A stretch of 64,000 nucleotides of DNA, taken from Kocuria soli. GTDB taxonomy: Bacteria > Actinomycetota > Actinomycetes > Actinomycetales > Micrococcaceae. Below the pieces are notes generated by a model. That model was not told the origin of the DNA and did no database searches. It saw only the letters and a program-made list of their open reading frames with translations. The translations under genes and the position numbers were made by a program. The DNA is taken from contig NZ_RKMF01000010.1 in the NCBI RefSeq assembly GCF_003797835.1, forward strand, positions 85,173 through 149,172, in the 5' to 3' direction. This document shows, in pieces, positions 51,575 to 59,819 of the stretch; the stretch's first letter is position 1; every line of letters starts with the position of its first letter.

Positions 51575-52624
51575 GTGCGCCGTGCTGGATCGAGCCATCC
51601 GACGAACACCCCGTACCGCACCGACCGACCCACCCGCCGTCCACGTTTTCTGACCCGAGTCCTGGCTTGCTGTGTAGCGTCGATGTTGTTCGCGGCAGGC
51701 ACGCCCCCGGTACACGCAACCGACAGCGAGGATCCCATGACCGATTCGAACCAGTCCCGCACCACCGACGAGTTCGAGCTACAGGCACACCGCGCGGGTC
51801 GGGGGCACTGGACGGAGAACTCCCTCCACGCCACCGGCCGCTCCCTGGACACGGGGGTCGGCGCCGTGGAAGTGGACACCCAACTGACCCGAGACGGCGT
51901 GGTGGTCGTGTGGCACGACAGCACTCTGCAGGCGGACAAGTGCCGCGACACCGGGCCGGTCACGGACGGTGACCCGGCATACCCGTACGTCGGTGACCAC
52001 CTGCGCGACCTGACTCTGGAACAGATCCAGTCGGTGGACTGCGGATTCCAACCGGCCCCGGGCTTCCCGGACCAAGAGGTCGTGACCGGGCACCGCATCG
52101 CCCCGCTCAGTGAGTTCCTGGCCCTCGCCCGCGAGCGCGGCGCAGAAAGCATGTGGTGGAACATCGAGATCAAGATCGAGGACCCCTCTGACGCCGCCGA
52201 GCGGAACCTGCACACGGATGCAGTGCTCCAGGAGGTCTACGCCGCCGGTGACCCGGGCAGAACGCAGATCCAGTCCTTCGACTGGGCGGTGCTGGACAGG
52301 GTGGCCGTCACCGCACCCGAGGTGCGTCTGGGTGCGTTGGCGACGGCGAAGAACCCCAGCGGCGCCGGGCAGAACCCGCAGGAGGTTGCCCGCCGCGGGT
52401 ATGACGTGTGGGTCCCGAACCACACCATCCCGTCGGAGGACGACATCGCCGAGGCCCATGACCTGGGACTCAAGGTGGTGCCGTGGACGGTCAACGACGC
52501 CTCGGACATGCAGCGGTTGATGGACTGGGGCGTGGACGGGCTGATCACGGATTATCCGTGGCAGTTGCGGGAGATCATGGCCCAGCGTGGCATGAGTCTT
52601 CCGTCCCGGTACCCCGCCGTGTGA
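51575..52624 (+). CDS. Secreted glycerophosphodiester phosphodiesterase
   Basis: A 349-residue GDPD-family enzyme with an export signal. An Arg-rich region is followed by a hydrophobic stretch (about residues 27-43) and a likely cleavage after PVHA. The catalytic domain shows LQAHRAGRGHWTENSLHA, VEVDTQLTRDGVVVVWHD, WNIEIKIED and WTVNDASDMQRLMDWGVDG. It probably scavenges glycerol phosphate from phospholipid head groups outside the cell. GTG 51575 has GGAGG upstream. Its stop codon lies inside a terminator hairpin. Confidence 0.88.
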   Translation: MRRAGSSHPTNTPYRTDRPTRRPRFLTRVLACCVASMLFAAGTPPVHATDSEDPMTDSNQSRTTDEFELQAHRAGRGHWTENSLHATGRSLDTGVGAVEVDTQLTRDGVVVVWHDSTLQADKCRDTGPVTDGDPAYPYVGDHLRDLTLEQIQSVDCGFQPAPGFPDQEVVTGHRIAPLSEFLALARERGAESMWWNIEIKIEDPSDAAERNLHTDAVLQEVYAAGDPGRTQIQSFDWAVLDRVAVTAPEVRLGALATAKNPSGAGQNPQEVARRGYDVWVPNHTIPSEDDIAEAHDLGLKVVPWTVNDASDMQRLMDWGVDGLITDYPWQLREIMAQRGMSLPSRYPAV

Positions 52625-52635
52625 CTCACGGCGGG
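52613..52635 (+). terminator. Hairpin spanning the GDPD stop codon
   Basis: CCCGCCGTG (52613-52621) pairs perfectly with CACGGCGGG (52627-52635); the five-base loop TGACT holds the TGA stop. It lies between convergent genes and could act as a terminator or 3' stabiliser. Confidence 0.55.
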
Positions 52636-52644
52636 CACCCGCCC

Positions 52645-52687
52645 GGGGTCACGCGGTGGTCCGCCCTCCCGGGGGGTCACGCGGTGG
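52645..52687. repeat. Short direct repeat
   Basis: GGGGTCACGCGGTGG occurs at 52645-52659 and 52673-52687, 28 bases apart. The second copy includes the stop codon of the histidine phosphatase gene. It looks like a small local duplication. Confidence 0.5.
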
Positions 52688-53210
52688 GCACGGAGAGCAG
52701 CCCCTCGTCCACCGGAACCACTTCCGCGTTCTTGACCCGCACGGGCTCGGTGTCCTGCAGGTGGGCCACCGTGAAGCGGATGAGGGCCCCGTGGGCCACC
52801 AACAGGACGTTGCGCTGGGGGAACTCGCGTTTCACCTGGTGAAGCACGGCCAGTGCCCGGTCGACGACCAGGTGTTCGAGCTCGGCACCTTCCAGAAGGC
52901 GGTCGTACTCCGTGGGCGTGATGCCCTCGATGGACAGCCCCTCACTGGGGCCGAAGGACCGTTCGACGAGCCCGGGGTAGGTTCCGCCCAGTTCCACGCC
53001 GAGTTCACGTGCCACGATCTGCCCGGTTTCGCGGGCCCGGACCAGCGGGGAGGTGACCACCAGGTCCCACCCCGGGTCCATTCCCCGCATGCGTTCGGCG
53101 GCCTCCACCGCTTGCGCCCTGCCGGTCCGGTTGAGGGGGATGTCCGATCCCCCTTGCAGACGCTGCGCGCGGTTCCAATCGGTTTCACCGTGGCGCATGA
53201 ACGCGAGCAT
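52677..53210 (-). CDS. Histidine phosphatase (phosphoglycerate-mutase-like) family protein
   Basis: A 177-residue histidine phosphatase. The catalytic motif is MRHGETDWN with the phospho-accepting His; later come the Arg in SPLVRARETGQ, Glu in VERSFGPSEG and His in VAHGALIRF. Sequence fits broad-specificity phosphatases of the PhoE/GpmB type. ATG 53210 has AGGAGG upstream; in-frame codons up to 53318 are probably untranslated. It is divergent from the aldo/keto reductase gene. Confidence 0.85.
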   Translation of the reverse strand: MLAFMRHGETDWNRAQRLQGGSDIPLNRTGRAQAVEAAERMRGMDPGWDLVVTSPLVRARETGQIVARELGVELGGTYPGLVERSFGPSEGLSIEGITPTEYDRLLEGAELEHLVVDRALAVLHQVKREFPQRNVLLVAHGALIRFTVAHLQDTEPVRVKNAEVVPVDEGLLSVPTA

Positions 53211-53262
53211 GCGGTTGCCTCCTGGGCTCTGGGACGGGACGTGACTCGGCGACAATGTCGAC

Positions 53263-54279
53263 ATGCAACCAGCCGATGCCTCATCCTCCATTGTCTCCGA
53301 CCACGACGCGCACGGCACGGCTCACGGCGAGAGACTCACCACACGGTTGGTCTACGGGGCCATGGCGCTGGGCGGCTCCTGGGACGGGGCCGATCTCACG
53401 GACCAGGAGTTCGCACACGGTTTCGCCGCTCTCTCGGCGGCTCATGACGCCGGATTCCGCGTGATCGACCTGGCCGACATCTACACCGCGGGGAAGTCCG
53501 AGTCCGTCGTCGGGCAGTGGTTGGCCGAGAACCCTGTCCGCCCGGAACTGACCCTGCAGACCAAGGCCGGCATCCGCCTTCCGGGCAACACCGCGCCGGA
53601 GGATGCACCCGTCCACTACCGCCTGGACCGTGCCACGTTGCGTGACGGGTTGGAAGGATCCCTGGCCCGGCTGGGCGTGGACGCGGTGGACCGGTTCCTG
53701 ATCCACCGCTGGGACCCCCTGGTCGACGTCGCCGAGGTGGGCACCGTCCTGGACGAACTGGTGGAGGAAGGACTGACCCGCGGCATCGGCGTCTCCAACG
53801 TCTCCTGGTACCGACTGGACCTGCTGCAACGCCACCTGCACCACCCGGTGGAGGTGGTGCAGTCCCAGTTGAGCCTGGGGCACCGGGACTTCGTGGAACG
53901 CCAGATCCTCTGGGACCACCCGGACGGCACCGCGGTGGACTTCAGCGAAGAACTCCTGGACGAAGCCGCCGCCTCCGGCGTCGAGATCCAGGCCTGGGGC
54001 GCTCTGGACCAGGGTCGGTACACCAGGGAGCCGCAGGACAGTGCCGATTCGGCCACCGCGGATCTGGTCCGTCAGATCGCCACGGACCTGCGCTGCTCCC
54101 CGGAAGCCGTGGTCCTGGCCTGGATCATGCGCCTGCCGCAGCGGGTCCGGCCCGTGATCGGTTCCGCCGATCCCGGCCGGATTCGGGCCTGCGCCGAGGC
54201 CGACCGCGCACTGGCGGTCCTCACGTACGAGCACTGGTACGCGCTGCTCAACAGTGCCCGCGGTCGCAATATCCCCTGA
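53263..54279 (+). CDS. Aldo/keto reductase
   Basis: A 338-residue NADPH-type oxidoreductase resembling the YdhF branch. The catalytic tetrad can be placed as Asp69 and Tyr74 (VIDLADIYT), Lys101 (QTKAG) and His148 (LIHRWDP). The C-terminal cofactor segment is RVRPVIGSADPGRIRACAEA. The physiological carbonyl substrate is unknown. Confidence 0.86.
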   Translation: MQPADASSSIVSDHDAHGTAHGERLTTRLVYGAMALGGSWDGADLTDQEFAHGFAALSAAHDAGFRVIDLADIYTAGKSESVVGQWLAENPVRPELTLQTKAGIRLPGNTAPEDAPVHYRLDRATLRDGLEGSLARLGVDAVDRFLIHRWDPLVDVAEVGTVLDELVEEGLTRGIGVSNVSWYRLDLLQRHLHHPVEVVQSQLSLGHRDFVERQILWDHPDGTAVDFSEELLDEAAASGVEIQAWGALDQGRYTREPQDSADSATADLVRQIATDLRCSPEAVVLAWIMRLPQRVRPVIGSADPGRIRACAEADRALAVLTYEHWYALLNSARGRNIP

Positions 54280-54358
54280 CGGCGGCTCGGCCACGCATAC
54301 TTGGCACAGACACTTCAACGGGCTCCGCATGGGCCCTCGACGATTGGCTGGACACACC

Positions 54359-54802
54359 ATGGACTCCCCTGTTCTCGGCTCCCTGCTCTACTCGGCTGCG
54401 GCCGCTGCTTCCTATGGGCTTGTCGGGTTGGTCCTGCTCGCCCTGGGGTACGTGATCATCGATTTACTGACCCCCGGCAAGTTGCACGAGCTGGTGTGGA
54501 CACAGCGCAATCGCGGAGCGGTTCTGGTCCTGGGTTCCTCGATCCTGGCCATGGGGTGGATCGTGCGGGCGGCAATCCTCAGCTCGGCCTCCGTCCTGTG
54601 GCTGGGCCTGGTGTCCACGCTGGTCTACGGCGTGATCGGCCTGGTTCTGATGGCCGTGTCCTTCTTCCTCATGGACCTCCTGGCCCCCGGAAAGCTGGGC
54701 GCGCTGATCGTGGACGACGACGACCGCCTGCACCCCGCGGTGTGGATCACGGCGGCCACGCACGTGGCGGTCGGCCTGGTGGTGGCGGCAGCCATCGCCT
54801 GA
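54359..54802 (+). CDS. DUF350-family membrane protein
   Basis: A 147-residue protein of four membrane helices made of two similar halves: VIIDLLTPGKLHELVW and FFLMDLLAPGKLGALIV each follow a hydrophobic pair. This internal duplication is characteristic of DUF350 (YjfL-like). Function is unknown in the family. ATG 54359 is preferred; ATG 54329 is also in frame. Confidence 0.78.
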   Translation: MDSPVLGSLLYSAAAAASYGLVGLVLLALGYVIIDLLTPGKLHELVWTQRNRGAVLVLGSSILAMGWIVRAAILSSASVLWLGLVSTLVYGVIGLVLMAVSFFLMDLLAPGKLGALIVDDDDRLHPAVWITAATHVAVGLVVAAAIA

Positions 54803-54953
54803 TCCAGCTGCGTGTTACAGACCTGAGCGGTACTTGCCGCAACGTTCTTGCCGTCGTCGAGCAACTCACGTAATTTGCAGTCGAAACACGCGTTGGTTGA
54901 CGAGCTCTCCCCCCAGTCGCCCGGTTCGATCCGACGCGGGGAGAGGAGAAGCC

Positions 54954-55568
54954 TTGAACGGCCAACCCCGGGGGCACCACCCCCACGCGCAGAACACCCT
55001 TCACCTGGACCGTGATTTCCCGGCCCCGGCAGCGGCACCTCAACCGCCGGACGTGCACGAGGCTCTGAGCTTCGAGCGCAACGGCGACCTGTTGCCCGCG
55101 GTGGAAGCAACCACCGTGCAGGTCCCGGGGCACCCGGACGTCACGGTCGAACTCCGCGTTCTCGACGGCGGCCACCAAGTGGTCCTCACCGTCCGGGACC
55201 AGACCTGGGTGGAAACCCTCCTGGACCACGACGCGAACGCACCGTGCCTGCCCATCAGTCAGCGGCACGACGATCCCGTCAGCGGGGACCTGGTGTACGA
55301 GGCCCGCTGCACCGTGACCGGGCATTCACCGCGGGGGCTGCGCAGGCAGCGCAAGCGTGCGCAGGAGACCTGCGCGTCTGCGACCGGTTCCATCATCGTG
55401 GGCGCGGGCACCGAGAAGGCGGTCGGCCTGTGCGTCTTCGGCTTCAACGACGACGACGAACTCCTCTGGCGCTCCTGGCGCGTCCTGCCGGGGCAGAACC
55501 GGCTCGCCCACACCGTCACGACCGTGTGGTTGTCGGCCTTCAGCTCGGCCCTTCGCCGTGCGGGCTGA
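54954..55568 (+). CDS. DUF2617-like protein
   Basis: A 204-residue soluble protein that I place tentatively in DUF2617 on the C-terminal pattern LVYEARCTV, then a conserved aliphatic stretch (VGLCVFGFNDDDE) and LLWRSWRVLPGQNRLAHTVT. Function unknown. TTG 54954 has AGGAG 6 bases upstream; the first 40 residues are His/Pro-rich and look unstructured. A hairpin follows at 55587. Confidence 0.65.
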   Translation: MNGQPRGHHPHAQNTLHLDRDFPAPAAAPQPPDVHEALSFERNGDLLPAVEATTVQVPGHPDVTVELRVLDGGHQVVLTVRDQTWVETLLDHDANAPCLPISQRHDDPVSGDLVYEARCTVTGHSPRGLRRQRKRAQETCASATGSIIVGAGTEKAVGLCVFGFNDDDELLWRSWRVLPGQNRLAHTVTTVWLSAFSSALRRAG

Positions 55569-55586
55569 CACCTGATCCGCTGCTAT

Positions 55587-55603
55587 CGTCGCCCGTGGCG
55601 ACG
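55587..55603 (+). terminator. Short hairpin after the DUF2617-like gene
   Basis: CGTCGCC-CGT-GGCGACG is a perfect 7-base-pair stem with a 3-base loop, 19 bases after the stop and 42 bases before the next ATG. It could end the upstream transcript or form in the leader of the next gene. Confidence 0.45.
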
Positions 55604-55644
55604 GCAGCGTGGCCGTCGTGTTCCGTCGGCACGTAGGAGATCAG

Positions 55645-57603
55645 ATGCGCACGTCCATTGCCACCGTCTGCCTGTCCGGAACCCTGGAGGAAAAGCTCGA
55701 CGCCGTGGCCTCCGCCGGTTTCGACGGTGTGGAGATCTTCACTCAGGACCTTCTGGTGTCGCCGACCGCTCCCGAGGAGGTCCGCGCCCGGGCCGCGGAC
55801 CTGGGGCTGTGCCTGGACCTCTACCAGCCGTTCCGCAACGGTGTGGAGCTGGCCCCGGACAAGTTCGACGACGCCCTGCGCCGCCTGCGCCGGACCGCTG
55901 AGCTGATGAACCGGTTGGGAACCCCCACGCTGCTGGTGTGCTCGAACGTTTCACCCGATGCGGTGGCCGATGACGACCTGGTCGCCGAGCAACTGCACCG
56001 CATGGGCGAAGTCGCCGCGGACCACGGCGTCCGACTGGCCTACGAGGCTCTCGCCTGGGGCACCCACGTCCACGGTCACGACCACGCCCACCGCCTGGTC
56101 CTGGCGGCCGATCACCCCAATGTGGGGACCTGCCTGGATTCCTTCCACATCCTGTCCCGGGGCGGGGATCCGGCGTCGATCCAGGACATGGACGGGGACA
56201 AGATCTTCTTCGTGCAGCTCGCGGACGCCCCCCTCATGCGTTTGGACGTCCTGTCCTGGTCCCGACACCACCGGGTGTTCCCGGGCGAAGGGGATTTCGA
56301 CCTGGTCGACGTGATGACCCGGCTGGTCCGTTCCGGGTATTCCGGCCCGGTGTCCCTGGAGATCTTCAACGACTCGTTCCGGCAGGCCGACGTCGTAAGG
56401 ACTGCCGTGGACGGATTGCGGTCCTTGCGCTGGCTCGAGGACCGCACCCGGTCCGCCATGGCATCCGAGCTGAGCGCTTCCCCCGGAACCGAGGGCTCCG
56501 TCGGCGCGGGCACGCGCGGGACCACGGACCGGCTCGAACTGCAGACCTTGCCCAAGATCTCCGCCCCGTCCGGGTGGGACTTCGTGGAACTGCGCACCAC
56601 GGACCTGGGCGACACCACGCGTCTGCTGCACCGCCTGGGGTTCCGGTTGGGTGGCCACCACCGCAGCAAGGACGTTCAGGTGTGGTTGCAGGGCGACGTC
56701 CGGGTCGTGGTCTCGGAAGCCGGCGAGGGCACACGCCGCCAACCCGATCTGGACCCCCGGGAGCGCCCGGGCCGTCGCCCGGTCGCGGAGATCGCAGGCT
56801 TGGGTTACGAGGTCGAGGATCCGGCCGCGGCTTACCAACGCGCTCTGCAGCTGGGTTCCGATCCGGTCAACCGGAGCGAACTCCCGGGGGAAGCAGTGCT
56901 CCGGGGCGTCTGGGCGCCGGATGGCACGGAGATCTTCTTCGGCCCGGCACCGGGTGCCGGAGTCCCCGCGTGGCTCGAGGAATTCGGGGTGGAGTCGGAG
57001 GCAACGGGCTTTGCGGACCTGATCACGGGCATCGACCACGTCAACGTGGCGCAGAAGTGGCAGCACTACGACGAAGGCGTGCTGTTCTACACCTCCGTGC
57101 TGGCGCTGGAGGCCGCGGCCGCGCAGGACGTTCCCGGACCCTCCGGCCTGGTCCGCTCCCAGGTCATGCGCAGCCCCGACGGCGCCGTTCGGATGCCCTT
57201 GAATCTCGCTCCGACCGCGGCGGAGCAGGGATCGTTCGTCGGAGTCGCCTACCCCGAACACATCGCCCTGGCCTCCACCGACGTTCGCGAAGTCGCGCGG
57301 CGGGCCATGCGCCGCGGACTCGAATTCCTGACGGTGCCGGAGAACTACTACGAGGACCTGGTCACTAGATTCGATCTGGACCCGGCCACGGTCGCCGAAC
57401 TGCGCGAACTGAATCTGCTCTACGACCGGGACGAGCACGGTGAGTTCCTGCACTTCTACACGCGCACCCTGGGCGACCTGTTCATGGAAGTCGTGGAGCG
57501 GCGCGGTTACCAGGGTTTCGGGGCGGAGGACGCCCCGGTGCGGCTGGCTGCTCAGTACCGGTTGCAGTCGCGGGAGACCTCAGCGGAACAGCGCTGGACC
57601 TGA
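55645..57603 (+). CDS. 3-dehydroshikimate dehydratase, QsuB-type fusion with HPPD-like domain
   Basis: A 652-residue two-domain enzyme. Residues 1-285 form a xylose-isomerase-like TIM barrel with the metal set Glu134 (YEALAWG), Asp165 (CLDSFHI), Gln191 (FVQLADAP) and Glu239 (SLEIFND), as in bacterial dehydratases that turn 3-dehydroshikimate into protocatechuate. Residues about 310-640 are a VOC/4-hydroxyphenylpyruvate-dioxygenase-like pair of domains with an apparent His-His-Glu metal triad (GIDHVNVAQ, PEHIALAS, LFMEVVERRGYQGFG). No other quinate/shikimate or protocatechuate genes are in the window. ATG 55645 has AGGAG upstream. Confidence 0.87.
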   Translation: MRTSIATVCLSGTLEEKLDAVASAGFDGVEIFTQDLLVSPTAPEEVRARAADLGLCLDLYQPFRNGVELAPDKFDDALRRLRRTAELMNRLGTPTLLVCSNVSPDAVADDDLVAEQLHRMGEVAADHGVRLAYEALAWGTHVHGHDHAHRLVLAADHPNVGTCLDSFHILSRGGDPASIQDMDGDKIFFVQLADAPLMRLDVLSWSRHHRVFPGEGDFDLVDVMTRLVRSGYSGPVSLEIFNDSFRQADVVRTAVDGLRSLRWLEDRTRSAMASELSASPGTEGSVGAGTRGTTDRLELQTLPKISAPSGWDFVELRTTDLGDTTRLLHRLGFRLGGHHRSKDVQVWLQGDVRVVVSEAGEGTRRQPDLDPRERPGRRPVAEIAGLGYEVEDPAAAYQRALQLGSDPVNRSELPGEAVLRGVWAPDGTEIFFGPAPGAGVPAWLEEFGVESEATGFADLITGIDHVNVAQKWQHYDEGVLFYTSVLALEAAAAQDVPGPSGLVRSQVMRSPDGAVRMPLNLAPTAAEQGSFVGVAYPEHIALASTDVREVARRAMRRGLEFLTVPENYYEDLVTRFDLDPATVAELRELNLLYDRDEHGEFLHFYTRTLGDLFMEVVERRGYQGFGAEDAPVRLAAQYRLQSRETSAEQRWT

Positions 57604-58119
57604 CCAGGGTTCAAGGAGGGCCTGCTGCTCCTTGGTCAGCCGCAGGACCCGTTTGGTGGCGGGGTCGTAGAAGGCCAACTGCGTGTGCGCTCGCACGCAC
57701 ACCTCGCCGGTGGCCGAGTCGTGGATTTCGATTCCCAGGATCAACGCGGCACCGGCGGCCTTGACGACCCACACGCGTACCGGTGCGGGAACGTTGCGGT
57801 ATTCCAGGGCCTTGAGGTATTTGATGCGGTGTTCGGCGATCAGCGCCTGAGTGCCTTCGGGCAGGCTGTCGAACAGCGGCACCACAGGCGGGATCACCTG
57901 GTCGCCGGTCCCCACGGGGATCCCGAAGGCCGCGATCCGCGCCTCTTCCAGCATGCGGACCACTTCCACGTTGTTCACGTGGCCGTAAGGGTCCATGTCC
58001 CCCCACCGCATGGGAATCTGGACCAAGGTTCCGGGGCCCTCGATTGCGACGGCGGCCCGGGCGCCGTCGGGGGTGGCGGCCCCGGTGTGAGAAAGATCCT
58101 GGGACTGAGGCGTCGTCAT
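57580..58119 (-). CDS. Acyl-CoA thioesterase, 4-hydroxybenzoyl-CoA thioesterase type
   Basis: A 179-residue hot-dog-fold protein. The active-site motif is MRWGDMDPYGHVNNVEV with the catalytic Asp, and IKYLKALEYRNV follows in the second half. It should hydrolyse an acyl-CoA; chain specificity cannot be read. ATG 58119 has AGGAG about 11 bases upstream; the first 35 residues precede the domain. Its 3' end overlaps the convergent QsuB-like gene by 24 bases. Confidence 0.85.
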   Translation of the reverse strand: MTTPQSQDLSHTGAATPDGARAAVAIEGPGTLVQIPMRWGDMDPYGHVNNVEVVRMLEEARIAAFGIPVGTGDQVIPPVVPLFDSLPEGTQALIAEHRIKYLKALEYRNVPAPVRVWVVKAAGAALILGIEIHDSATGEVCVRAHTQLAFYDPATKRVLRLTKEQQALLEPWSGPALFR

Positions 58120-58270
58120 CGGTGGGTGATTCTCCTTATGATTCGGGCGGGCCTGGGAAAACGCTCACGTGCGCGGAGGCGTTCGGCGTCCGACCCGGTC
58201 AACATTATCCGCGGTCACGGGCCGCACACTCTTGGGGAAGTACCGGCACGACGACGGGGAAGGTTCCGGC

Positions 58271-58906
58271 ATGAAAACACTGGCGCGACGCCGATGGCGA
58301 GTCCTGGGAACCATCCTGGGGACCGGCGTCGTGCTGGCCTGCACCTGGGCCCTCGTGTGCACGGGCGTCATGCTGCACCCAGACGTCACCGAGAACCCTG
58401 AACCAGCCGATGCCCTGTTGGTCCTGGGGCCGCCGGACCCCAAGCGGATCGAGGTGGCTGCAGAGATCATGGACGCCGGGCTGGCACCCGTGGCCGTGGT
58501 GGCCACCCCCGATCCGGTGACCGGAACCTGGCCGTCCGATGCGGACTTCATCCGGAACCAGTCGTACTGCGACTCCGATCTGCCCTACGAGGTCATCTGC
58601 TTCAAGCCGGATCCCTCGACCACTCAGGGTGAGGCGATCAAGTTGCGGGAGCTGGCGGAAGAGCGAGGGTGGGACAACGTGATCGTCCTGACCTATCGCC
58701 CGCACGTGGCCCGCTCCCAGCTGATCGTGGGGCGTTGCTTCGAGGGCACCACCCAGTGGCCCACCTTCGACTACCAGGAGGACTACTCCCCGTTCAGTCG
58801 TATGACTTGGCGGGAGTTCATCTACCAGTCAGCGGGGTTCCTCAAGGCCTGGGTGACGCCGGGGTGCGACAGCCAGCTGCCGTGGCACCCCAAGTCCGGG
58901 GCCTGA
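58271..58906 (+). CDS. YdcF/DUF218-family membrane-anchored protein
   Basis: A 211-residue protein with an N-terminal membrane anchor (about 11-34) after KTLARRRWR, then an extracytoplasmic DUF218 domain: ADALLVLGPPDP, STTQGEAIKLRELAEERGW and VIVLTYRPHVARSQLIVGRC. Relatives (SanA, ElyC) act in envelope or exopolysaccharide metabolism. Cys residues in the domain may form a disulfide. GGGAAGG precedes ATG 58271. Confidence 0.75.
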   Translation: MKTLARRRWRVLGTILGTGVVLACTWALVCTGVMLHPDVTENPEPADALLVLGPPDPKRIEVAAEIMDAGLAPVAVVATPDPVTGTWPSDADFIRNQSYCDSDLPYEVICFKPDPSTTQGEAIKLRELAEERGWDNVIVLTYRPHVARSQLIVGRCFEGTTQWPTFDYQEDYSPFSRMTWREFIYQSAGFLKAWVTPGCDSQLPWHPKSGA

Positions 58907-58989
58907 GGTTCCTCGATTGGCGCCGGAGGCTGCGGATGGGTATGCTGTCCGTCGTTGCCCAGCAAGGAACTGCTCTTGCTGAACACCAC

Positions 58990-59076
58990 GCGCGAGTGGC
59001 GGAATAGGCAGACGCGCACGGTTCAGGTCCGTGTGCCCGAAAGGGCGTGGGGGTTCAACTCCCCCCTCGCGCACCA
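58990..59076 (+). tRNA. tRNA-Leu (anticodon CAG)
   Basis: The acceptor stem GCGCGAG pairs with CTCGCGC (59066-59072), followed by discriminator A and an encoded CCA (59074-59076). The anticodon stem CACGG/CCGTG encloses loop TTCAGGT, giving CAG. A long variable arm (GCCCGAAAGGGC) and the T-arm GGGGG-TTCAACT-CCCCC are as expected for a class II leucine tRNA. Confidence 0.96.
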
Positions 59077-59091
59077 GTGTGATGTCGCACG

Positions 59092-59123
59092 AAACCCCCG
59101 AGCCCTCACCGGTTCGGGGGTTT
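59092..59123 (+). terminator. Rho-independent terminator after tRNA-Leu
   Basis: AAACCCCCGA (59092-59101) pairs with TCGGGGGTTT (59114-59123), followed by TTGTC. The stretch 59124-59329 that follows contains no gene I can support. Confidence 0.75.
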
Positions 59124-59329
59124 TGTCATGCGCGGCAGGAGTGGCGCATAGTCACCAATGCCCGACCACACCGGTTTGTGTCGACCCGATTGGGCATGGC
59201 CCCGCACGCTGGGCGGAAAGAGGGGACTGAGCCTGTTTACCCCTCATGGACCCGCACGCGACTCTGTGAGCGGGAGAACAGGAGGCATCGCCGCAGACCG
59301 GTCCACCTCTCGCTCCCGGCTGCGACGGG

Positions 59330-59452
59330 CTATTCAAACGGATAACTCACACCGAGAACCGTGAACAGGACACCCATCGCCGTAAACAAAAAGGCAGTAC
59401 CAAAGTACACAAGGGCGTACCACTTCGAATATCTTCCATATTCATAGTCCAA
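59330..59452 (-). CDS. Tiny single-pass membrane protein B of a tandem pair
   Basis: A 40-residue ORF from TTG 59452 directly after the stop of the upstream tiny ORF (TAG-TTG). Residues 1-11 are polar and aromatic (LDYEYGRYSKW), residues about 12-34 are one membrane helix (LVYFGTAFLFTAMGVLF and on), and the end is SYPFE. I do not recognise it. The adjacency to a second small membrane ORF with a ribosome site supports real translation. Local base composition is more A+T-rich than the neighbouring housekeeping genes. Confidence 0.5.
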   Translation of the reverse strand: MDYEYGRYSKWYALVYFGTAFLFTAMGVLFTVLGVSYPFE

Positions 59453-59563
59453 CTAGGACTCCGCTTGCTCGTCCCGCCGATAGAGCCGAACCCGGTTAAT
59501 GCCGACCAAGATTCCAATCAAAGTTGCAGGGATGCCGACACCAAGCAAAGAGGCCTTCATCAT
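59453..59563 (-). CDS. Tiny single-pass membrane protein A of a tandem pair
   Basis: A 36-residue ORF: MMKASLLGVGIPATLIGILV forms a membrane helix and the rest is a charged tail (INRVRLYRRDEQAES). The ATG at 59563 has a GAGGTG site about 9 bases upstream. Charge distribution predicts the C-terminus in the cytoplasm. Not recognised; stress-type or toxin-like membrane peptides and transporter accessory peptides share this format. The following ORF starts at the next codon. Confidence 0.55.
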   Translation of the reverse strand: MMKASLLGVGIPATLIGILVGINRVRLYRRDEQAES

Positions 59564-59819
59564 TTTTCACCCACCTCAAGTTGGGTTGAACCACGCGAAT
59601 CTTACCGTGGATGGTCACCTCAAGTTGGATCGAGGATCCGAAACCGCCACAGTTCACGGGAAGATCTTCCCCACTCGAGCTCACTCCAGCGCCGTCGGCG
59701 TCGGCCCGCCGCTGTTGCCACCACCCCTATCGAAACACATCTACCTCCGGGTAACATGCTGCATACCCCCGAACTCCCCTCCCCTGGATGCTCCAGTCAA
59801 CTCTGCCAATGAGGTCACC

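Noticed and set aside
52645..52687. The 15-base direct repeat considered as the start of a CRISPR-like or regulatory array.
   Set aside because: Only two units exist, with a 13-base gap, at a gene end; it is better explained as a small local duplication.
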